10,445 bases of DNA from Halobacteriovorax sp. (lineage in GTDB: Bacteria; Bdellovibrionota; Bacteriovoracia; Bacteriovoracales; Bacteriovoracaceae), in assembly GCA_002686115.1 (NCBI GenBank), contig NZAF01000167.1:1-10445 (forward strand), in the 5' to 3' direction. The translations under genes were made by a program, and so were the position numbers. How positions within the stretch are numbered: position 1 is the stretch's first letter; each line of letters begins with the position of its first letter. Below, piece after piece: positions 6,002 to 10,445 of the stretch. The notes beneath the pieces were generated by a model that saw only the letters and a list, made by a program, of their open reading frames with translations, was not told where the DNA came from and did no database searches.

Positions 6002-6688
6002 ATGCCTGATAGTAAACATCATTTTACAAATAAGCTTCCTGTTGTAAGAGCAATGGTTATGGGAGCAAATGATGGACTTATCTCTATTTCTGCACTGCTT
6101 GTTGGACTTGCCTCTGCTAATTCTGAAAAAGAGAGTCTCTTTATTGTTAGTATTATTGGACTTTTGTCTGGAGCTATCTCTATGGCCGCGGGGGAGTTCC
6201 TTTCTGTTAGTGCACAAAAAGATAGTGAGATAGCAGATATTAAAAGAGAAAGTGAGTCACATAAGAATCATCCTCAAGAGGAACACGATGAGCTTATCGA
6301 GCTCTTTGTTGAGAGGGGAATCTCTAAGAAACTAGCGAAAGATATTGCTGATGAGGCGAGTGTTGATAAGGAGCTTCTTTTAAAACTGCATCTAAAAGAA
6401 GAGCTTGGTTTTGAGGGAGAGATTAAGTCTAATCCATTACAAGCAAGTTTAGTGTCTTTTATGGCCTTTATGGTGGGAGGTTCAGTCCCAGTTATAACAA
6501 GTATGATTGTTTCTTTAGGGTCAGTCATTTTATATACCACTCTTTCAAGTATTTTAGGTCTCGTTCTCTTAGGTGGTGTTTCAGGCTATCTTGGGGGAAG
6601 CTCACCTTTTAAAGGAGCTCTAAGGGTAGGAATTATTGGATCTATCATTCTTGTCTTTTCAATAAACCTAGGGAAGATTTTAGGCTGA
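6002..6688 (+). CDS. VIT1/CCC1-family Fe2+/Mn2+ transporter
   Basis: The 228-residue membrane protein begins 15 bases after apbE, with GAGAG as a weak ribosome binding site, so it is probably the last gene of the five-gene operon. Family signatures: RAMVMGANDGLISISALLVG (TM1, about 16-35), GAISMAAGEFLSVSAQ (end of TM2, 57-72), then a Glu-rich cytoplasmic segment (about 75-135, QEEHDELIELF and LKEELGFEGE) that binds metal in VIT1. NPLQASLVSF and GGSVPV lead into TM3, followed by TM4 and TM5. Family knowledge: VIT1/CCC1 proteins move Fe2+ or Mn2+ out of the cytoplasm against protons. The bacterial substrate cannot be read from sequence. Inference: lowering cytoplasmic iron, or delivering it to the periplasm, fits co-regulation with redox genes. 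Its stop directly abuts the stop of the convergent regulator gene, and I see no terminator between them. Confidence 0.9.
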   Translation: MPDSKHHFTNKLPVVRAMVMGANDGLISISALLVGLASANSEKESLFIVSIIGLLSGAISMAAGEFLSVSAQKDSEIADIKRESESHKNHPQEEHDELIELFVERGISKKLAKDIADEASVDKELLLKLHLKEELGFEGEIKSNPLQASLVSFMAFMVGGSVPVITSMIVSLGSVILYTTLSSILGLVLLGGVSGYLGGSSPFKGALRVGIIGSIILVFSINLGKILG

Positions 6689-7309
6689 CTAATTAAAGTT
6701 CTCTTCAGCGAACTCGAGAAGCTTTTGGTGATCTGGTATTTCAAAGTCACGGCCTTGCTTAATGATAAGACCTTCTTTTTCAAGCTTGGTCATAACTCTT
6801 GTAACTGTTTCAAATGTACTTCCTGAAAACTCACCAATTTCTTTTCTTGTCCAAACATAATTTGGGTGTTTAAGTTTTAAAAAGACAAGTGATTCAGTGA
6901 CTCTTTTATTTGCTGTCTTATCAAGAAGTCCGGCCATTCTAAGTTCTGATTTACCAAGATCTTTTGCCATGATTTTTGTCACGTTTTTAAGAAGGTCTGG
7001 GTGTTCTTCACAAATACGCTGACATTCGTCTTTTGTTATTATGACAAGAGTCACTGGTGATAAGGCGACTGATGAGGCGTGATAAGGCTCCTCTGCAAAG
7101 TATGAACGATGCCCAAGAATATCATCCTTTCCAAATACTCGAAAAAACGTTTCTTTTCCTGATTCAGAGATATGAAAAAGTCCAACTAACCCACTTTCGA
7201 TAAAGTAGAGATTCTCTGGATTATCTCCTTCGTGGTAGATGATTTCATTTCTCTTAAATTGTTGCTTTGAGATACTTTTAATAAATGGTTTTATAGTCTG
7301 ATAAAACAT
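6689..7309 (-). CDS. Crp/Fnr-family transcription regulator without Fe-S cysteines
   Basis: This 206-residue regulator has a cNMP-binding-type beta-roll (about 10-95; KRNEIIYHEGD, LYFIESGLVGLF, FRVFGKDDILG), a long dimerisation helix (about 98-125) and a winged helix-turn-helix (about 133-195; WTRKEIGEFSGSTFETVTRVMTKLEKEGLI). The recognition helix has E167, T170 and R171, aligned with E209, S212 and R213 of FNR, which read TTGAT. The N-terminal cysteine cluster of FNR is missing. The only cysteines are C96 and C100 (ECQRIC), at the junction of sensor domain and dimer helix. The ligand is therefore unknown: a nucleotide, a haem or thiol chemistry are all open. AAAGGG at 7316-7321 supports the start. 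The gene is divergent from the persulfide dioxygenase operon and shares its operator, so autoregulation is likely. Confidence 0.92.
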   Translation of the reverse strand: MFYQTIKPFIKSISKQQFKRNEIIYHEGDNPENLYFIESGLVGLFHISESGKETFFRVFGKDDILGHRSYFAEEPYHASSVALSPVTLVIITKDECQRICEEHPDLLKNVTKIMAKDLGKSELRMAGLLDKTANKRVTESLVFLKLKHPNYVWTRKEIGEFSGSTFETVTRVMTKLEKEGLIIKQGRDFEIPDHQKLLEFAEENFN

Positions 7310-7329
7310 TATGATTCACCCTTTATTTC

Positions 7330-7343
7330 TTGTTCTATATCAA
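7330..7343 (+). promoter_or_regulatory. FNR-type operator between the regulator and the persulfide dioxygenase operon
   Basis: TTGTT-CTAT-ATCAA matches TTGAT-N4-ATCAA at 9 of 10 defined positions. Its centre (7336.5) lies 29.5 bases before TATGAT (7366-7371), one base different from the arrangement at 3186-3226. With transcription starting near 7378, the box is at -41.5, the class II activation position. On the other strand it lies about 20 bases from the ribosome binding site of the regulator gene, where bound protein would probably block its promoter (negative autoregulation, inferred). Confidence 0.65.
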
Positions 7344-7365
7344 GGTTTCTATCACCATTTTTAGC

Positions 7366-7371
7366 TATGAT
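7366..7371 (+). promoter_or_regulatory. -10 element of the persulfide dioxygenase operon
   Basis: TATGAT matches TATAAT at 5 of 6 positions and has no consensus -35; the FNR-type box at 7330-7343 occupies that region. The predicted leader of about 28 bases contains AAAGGAG (7393-7399) seven bases before the ATG at 7406. Confidence 0.5.
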
Positions 7372-7405
7372 AAAGATATCTTAAAACCGGACAAAGGAGT
7401 ATCGG

Positions 7406-8266
7406 ATGTCTTTATTATGTGAAACCTTTTATGATCAAGATACATTTACGCTAACATATATTGTTCATGATGCGAATACAAAAGATGCGGTCATTATAGA
7501 CCCCGTACTTGATTATGATCCCGCTTCGTCAAAAATTTCATATGAATCAATTGAGAAATTACTTAAGTTCGTAGGTGAACAAAAACTTAAGGTTCATTAC
7601 ATACTTGAGACTCATGCTCACGCAGATCACTTAACAGGTGCAGCGGAGCTTAGAAGAAGAATTGAAGGAGCAAAGGTTGGAATTGGTAAAAACATAACGA
7701 AAGTCCAAGAAGTTTTTAGTGACTTTTTTAACCTTCAAGGCTTTGATACTACTGGTGGGCAATTCGACGTTCTTTTAAATGAGGATCAGCCTCTACAGGC
7801 TGGAACTATTGAAGTGAAAACAATTTTTACTCCAGGTCATACACCGGCATGCTCTTCGTATCTCATTGAAGATATGCTCTTTACGGGTGATGCTCTTTTT
7901 ATGCCAGATTTTGGAACTGGTCGATGTGATTTTCCTGCTGGAAGTTCAGATGATTTATATCACTCTATTCACGAAAAATTATATAAGCTCCCTGATTCAA
8001 CAAGAGTCTTTACTGGTCATGACTATCAACCAGGTGGAAGAGAGCTTAAGTATGAGTCCACAATTGGAGAAAATAAGAAATTAAATATTCAGCTTAAAGA
8101 AGAGACTTCTAAAGATGAATTTGTTGAATTTAGAACTGAGAGAGACGCAAAACTATCTGCGCCAAAATTGCTTCTACCAAGTGTACAAGTCAATATTAAT
8201 GCTGGTGATTTACCTCAACAAGAAAATAACGGTGCTCGTTATTTAAAAATACCAATCAGGGAGTAG
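7406..8266 (+). CDS. ETHE1/Blh-type persulfide dioxygenase (MBL fold)
   Basis: The 286-residue metallo-beta-lactamase-fold protein has the motif THAHADHLTGA (H70, H72, D74, H75), the second metal His in PGHTPACS (H145), and GDALFMPDFGTGRCDFP with D162 and R173. GHDYQPGGRE (H205) follows. H70, H145 and D162 correspond to the mononuclear iron ligands of ETHE1, and GRCDF to its substrate-site Arg segment. Family knowledge: these enzymes oxidise glutathione persulfide to sulfite and glutathione with O2. The extended C-terminal part with KLLLPSVQVNINAG resembles the Blh (beta-lactamase hydrolase-like) branch. No signal peptide is present, so it is cytoplasmic. AAAGGAG supports the start. The DUF442 domain that some Blh proteins carry fused is here a separate gene two bases downstream. 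Glyoxalase II is less likely, given the motif set and neighbours. Confidence 0.9.
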   Translation: MSLLCETFYDQDTFTLTYIVHDANTKDAVIIDPVLDYDPASSKISYESIEKLLKFVGEQKLKVHYILETHAHADHLTGAAELRRRIEGAKVGIGKNITKVQEVFSDFFNLQGFDTTGGQFDVLLNEDQPLQAGTIEVKTIFTPGHTPACSSYLIEDMLFTGDALFMPDFGTGRCDFPAGSSDDLYHSIHEKLYKLPDSTRVFTGHDYQPGGRELKYESTIGENKKLNIQLKEETSKDEFVEFRTERDAKLSAPKLLLPSVQVNINAGDLPQQENNGARYLKIPIRE

Positions 8267-8268
8267 AT

Positions 8269-8763
8269 ATGACCATGCGTTGTGTAGATTTAACTGATGT
8301 AGAAAAGAGGCTTCCAAACTCCCTATTTGATTATTTGTCGAGAGTTGATCATATCTTTATCTCTTCAAAAATCGAGTCAGTTGAACAAATTGATTTTATA
8401 AAAAGTCTTGGAGTCACAGCGGTTATCGATCTTAAGTGTAGGGATGAAGTCGATTTTAATGATGAGAAAGAATTTCTTGGTGTTGGTATTGAGTATAAAA
8501 ATATACCCATTAGTGGTGTATGTGATTTTACTCAAAAAAATATACAAGAGTTTTCTGAGCTTATAAAAAACAGTAAGGGTAAGATACTTCTCTACTGTAA
8601 ATCTGGTAACCGAGCGGTCGCTCTTTTAACTCTAAACTCATGTCTTGTTTGTGGTCATCCCAAGAAAAGAGCTTTAGAGATAAGAGAGAAACTTGATTTT
8701 GAAAATACAGATTTACAAAAATCAGTAAAGCAAATCATTGAAAATGGTAGATTGGATAATTAA
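8269..8763 (+). CDS. DUF442 sulfurtransferase/phosphatase-like protein (cytoplasmic)
   Basis: This 164-residue protein belongs to the DUF442 group, the domain found fused to the MBL domain in Blh proteins and also annotated as TIGR01244-type sulfurtransferase. Seen: a phosphatase-like core with AVIDLKCRDEVDF (51-63), EYKNIPISG (75-83) and the catalytic loop LLYCKSGNRAV with C110 and R115. The loop is C-x4-R, as in rhodaneses (CRxGxR), not C-x5-R of protein tyrosine phosphatases, so sulfur transfer is the better guess. It starts two bases after the persulfide dioxygenase stop, with GGGAG just upstream; ATG 8275 is an alternative. Extra cysteines C127 and C130 (SCLVC) might bind metal or form a disulfide. 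Inference: it feeds or takes persulfide sulfur from the dioxygenase. Confidence 0.85.
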   Translation: MTMRCVDLTDVEKRLPNSLFDYLSRVDHIFISSKIESVEQIDFIKSLGVTAVIDLKCRDEVDFNDEKEFLGVGIEYKNIPISGVCDFTQKNIQEFSELIKNSKGKILLYCKSGNRAVALLTLNSCLVCGHPKKRALEIREKLDFENTDLQKSVKQIIENGRLDN

Positions 8764-8787
8764 TTTATATTTTGGAGAATATGAGAC

Positions 8788-9774
8788 ATGAAAGTATTAA
8801 ATTTTTATATAATGGTTTTAAGCATTCTTGGATCTGGTGCTTTAGCACAACAAAGAGGTCAATCGGGTTTAGATATGGCGGAAGTAAGAGAGACCTTCTC
8901 TTCACTACCTGAGAGTGACATTGATAAAGAAAAATATAGAGACTTGATTAATCTTGGAGAAAAACTATATTTTGAAAAAAGGCTCTCTGTTAATAATCAA
9001 ATGTCATGTAATACATGTCACCGAGTCGATAAGTTTGGTGTTGATAATGAAGCAACTTCACCTGGACACGAAGGAAAAAGAGGAGATAGGAATTCTCCGA
9101 CAACTTTTAATTCTTCTCTTCACATTGCCCAATTTTGGGATGGTCGTGCTAAGGATGTTGAAGAGCAAGCTTTAGGTCCTATTTTAAATCCAGTTGAGAT
9201 GGGGATGAAAAGTGAAAAAGAGGTCGTTGATAAAATCAAAAATACAAAGGGTTACTTAGAGGCTTTTAAGATAGCATTTCCTGAGCAAAAGGATGCCTTA
9301 ACTTATAAGAATATTGGTGTGGCAATAGGTGCGTATGAGAAAACTTTAATAACTCCGTCTCGTTTTGATAAGTTTTTAAATGGTGATTTAAATGCTCTTA
9401 ATATGCAAGAAAAGAGGGGACTAAAGAAGTTCATGCATAAAGGCTGTATTTCGTGTCATAGTGGTTCTCTTTTAGGGGGGAATGACTATCAATTACTTGG
9501 TGCAGTGAATGAATATGAAACCCATGATCTTGGAAGATATAACGTAACTAAGAATGAAGATGATAAAAAAGTGTTTAAAGTTCCTTCACTTAGAAATATA
9601 ATGAAGACAGGACCATATTTTCATGATGGATCTGTGAAAACAATTGATGAAGCAATTAAATTGATGGCATATCATCAATTAGATGAAAATGTTGGACCAG
9701 GCTTTATTGAAGATGTGAAAGCTTTTTTTAATTCTCTAACAACAGAGAAAAAATTTAGAACAATAGATGAATAA
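8788..9774 (+). CDS. Di-haem cytochrome c peroxidase (CcpA/MauG family)
   Basis: This 328-residue periplasmic protein has a signal peptide cleaved near ALA-QQ (residue 20) and two haem c motifs, CNTCH (C74, C77, H78) and CISCH (C220, C223, H224). Hallmarks of bacterial di-haem peroxidases are present: LGEKLYFEKRLS before the first haem, HIAQFWDGRAKDVEEQALGP (112-131), NPVEMGM, and FKVPSLRN with GPYFHDGSVKTIDEAI (275-290) near the C-terminus. Length and motif spacing are normal for enzymes reducing H2O2 to water with electrons from a c-type cytochrome or similar donor. TTTGGAG lies about ten bases before the ATG at 8788. Gaps of 24 and 10 bases place it between the two DUF442 genes. Family knowledge: in several bacteria, ccp genes are FNR-activated, in line with the operator upstream of this operon. 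Confidence 0.93.
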   Translation: MKVLNFYIMVLSILGSGALAQQRGQSGLDMAEVRETFSSLPESDIDKEKYRDLINLGEKLYFEKRLSVNNQMSCNTCHRVDKFGVDNEATSPGHEGKRGDRNSPTTFNSSLHIAQFWDGRAKDVEEQALGPILNPVEMGMKSEKEVVDKIKNTKGYLEAFKIAFPEQKDALTYKNIGVAIGAYEKTLITPSRFDKFLNGDLNALNMQEKRGLKKFMHKGCISCHSGSLLGGNDYQLLGAVNEYETHDLGRYNVTKNEDDKKVFKVPSLRNIMKTGPYFHDGSVKTIDEAIKLMAYHQLDENVGPGFIEDVKAFFNSLTTEKKFRTIDE

Positions 9775-9784
9775 AAGGTTACTT

Positions 9785-10309
9785 ATGAAAACTATGATCA
9801 CTCTTCTTTCTTTTTGCTTAATGGTGAGTTGTACGTCAATGATCTCATCGATGGATAGCAAGATTATGATTGGTCATGATTTAAAAGCTAGTCGAGTGAA
9901 GAATAGATACTTTTCAAAGCAACCAAGTATTACAGATTATCAAAAGCTTAAAGATCAGGGTTTTGAAACAGTGATCAACTTACGTGATCCAAGTGAGCAT
10001 GAAGAGGCCTTTGAAAAAACAAATGTAGAAAAAGTTGGAATGAAGTATATTAATATTCCCTTTCCAAAGGATCTGAAACTTACGAAAGATTATGTTGCAA
10101 AGGTTCATAAAAGAGTAAAAGATCATGAAGATAATGGAAAAATTCTTATTCATTGCAGCACTGGGAATAGGGCCTCTATGTGGCTTGGTGCAGAATTTCA
10201 TGAGTATGAAGGCTACACAGAAGAAGAATCTTTAAAGATGTCTAAGCAAATGGGCTTAAATAAGGATAAGGCGGTTGATGCTCTAAGAGCTTACTTTGCG
10301 AAAGATTAA
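9785..10309 (+). CDS. DUF442-like lipoprotein with rhodanese-type loop
   Basis: The protein has 174 residues from ATG 9785, chosen because AAAAGG lies just upstream and because it gives a compact signal peptide with lipobox LMVSC (Cys16). ATG 9767 overlaps the peroxidase stop and would add six residues. After the lipid anchor comes a DUF442/dual-specificity-phosphatase-like domain with VINLRDPSEHEE, KYINIPFP and the active loop IHCSTGNRAS (C124, R129), again C-x4-R. It is thus an envelope-located counterpart of the cytoplasmic DUF442 protein encoded 1 kb upstream. Inference: it may transfer persulfide sulfur or protect against it on the periplasmic side next to the peroxidase. Phosphatase activity cannot be excluded. 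It is the last gene of the operon. No terminator is visible after the stop. Confidence 0.83.
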   Translation: MKTMITLLSFCLMVSCTSMISSMDSKIMIGHDLKASRVKNRYFSKQPSITDYQKLKDQGFETVINLRDPSEHEEAFEKTNVEKVGMKYINIPFPKDLKLTKDYVAKVHKRVKDHEDNGKILIHCSTGNRASMWLGAEFHEYEGYTEEESLKMSKQMGLNKDKAVDALRAYFAKD

Positions 10310-10333
10310 TGCTCTGTGCGTAAAAATATATCA

Positions 10334-10346
10334 TTGTTTAAATCAA
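10334..10346 (+). promoter_or_regulatory. FNR-like dyad with a one-base-short spacer
   Basis: TTGTT-TAA-ATCAA has the same half-sites as the box at 7330-7343 but three spacer bases instead of four. A poor -10 candidate, AAGAAT (10368-10373), begins 28 bases after its centre, nearly the distance seen at the two better promoters. The shortened spacer makes binding uncertain. Confidence 0.3.
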
Positions 10347-10410
10347 TATATTATATAGATAAAATGTAAGAATTGTCTGTTTGTAAAACCCTGAAAAATA
10401 GTCAAGAATA

Positions 10411-10434
10411 CCTTTTCAACAATCACTGAAAAGG
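10411..10434 (+). promoter_or_regulatory. Hairpin covering the ribosome binding site of the next gene
   Basis: CCTTTTCA (10411-10418) and TGAAAAGG (10427-10434) are perfect 8-base inverted arms around the loop ACAATCAC. The right arm contains the AAGG of the ribosome binding site for the ATG at 10442 (or 10436). In RNA the stem would hide that site; in DNA it could be an operator. It is not followed by T bases, so it is not a terminator. Confidence 0.5.
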
Positions 10435-10441
10435 AATGAAT

Positions 10442-10445
10442 ATGA
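10442..10445 (+). CDS. Start of the next gene, cut by the window edge
   Basis: An ATG at 10442 follows AAGGA (10431-10435) at a normal distance, and an in-frame ATG at 10436 is the alternative. Only the first bases are visible, so nothing can be said about the product. Confidence 0.4.

Larger units (their letters stand above)
10310..10441. other. Intergenic region before the next gene
   Basis: This AT-rich leader contains an imperfectly spaced FNR-like dyad (10334-10346), an inverted repeat covering the next ribosome binding site (10411-10434) and no visible terminator for the upstream operon. No coding frame is supported. Confidence 0.5.

Noticed and set aside
6640..6720. Bidirectional terminator between the transporter and the convergent regulator gene
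   Set aside because: The two stop codons abut directly (6686-6688 and 6689-6691), and I find no GC-rich stem with flanking A/T runs around them.
6689..7309. True FNR with an oxygen-sensing 4Fe-4S cluster
   Set aside because: The N-terminal cysteines needed for the cluster are missing; only C96 and C100 are present.
7406..8266. Glyoxalase II (hydroxyacylglutathione hydrolase)
   Set aside because: The set THAHADHLTGA, GHTPACS and GRCDFP with a DUF442 gene next door is typical of the persulfide dioxygenase/Blh branch.
8269..8763. Protein tyrosine phosphatase annotation for the DUF442 protein
   Set aside because: The loop is C-KSGN-R (C-x4-R), not C-x5-R, and the neighbour is a persulfide dioxygenase; a sulfurtransferase-like role fits better, though it is not proven.

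Overview
The window is AT-rich (roughly one third G+C by eye). Its protein-coding genes have Gram-negative features: lipoproteins, Sec signal peptides, a predicted outer-membrane beta-barrel ending in Phe, and a periplasmic c-type cytochrome. The low G+C, Lys/Asn/Ser-rich proteins and gene mix suggest a Bdellovibrionota/Bacteriovoracales-type bacterium (Halobacteriovorax-like). That is inference from style, not from a marker gene. No rRNA, tRNA, CRISPR array or complete mobile element was seen.

Left part (1-3110). A small GFA-domain zinc protein (179-592) is followed on the opposite strand by a decayed fragment of a CPA1-type K+/H+ or Na+/H+ antiporter (615-908). A roughly 260-base non-coding stretch with inverted repeats comes next. 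Then there is a 647-residue exported cysteine-rich protein of unknown function (1167-3110).

Middle part (3111-6688). A tight five-gene operon encodes a DUF4266 lipoprotein ending in GGGCGCN, a DUF3570 predicted outer-membrane beta-barrel, a TlpA-like thioredoxin, an ApbE FAD:protein FMN transferase and a VIT1/CCC1-family metal transporter. The beta-barrel contains DAQTGAS, which fits the ApbE target consensus, so it is a candidate flavinylated outer-membrane protein. The operon promoter has a near-perfect FNR-type box (TTGAT-TTAG-ATCAT) centred about 41 bases upstream of the expected start of transcription, the class II activator position.

Right part (6689-10445). A Crp/Fnr-family regulator without Fe-S cysteines is divergent from a four-gene operon: an ETHE1/Blh-type persulfide dioxygenase, a cytoplasmic DUF442 sulfurtransferase-like protein, a di-haem cytochrome c peroxidase and a lipoprotein DUF442 protein. 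The divergent region holds a second FNR-type box (TTGTT-CTAT-ATCAA) with the same geometry to a TATGAT -10. The recognition helix of the regulator has E..TR, matching the E..SR of FNR that reads TTGAT. The simplest reading is that this regulator controls both operons and its own gene, linking persulfide/peroxide handling to a flavin-dependent envelope redox system. A third, imperfectly spaced box lies after 10309, upstream of a gene whose first bases are at the right edge.
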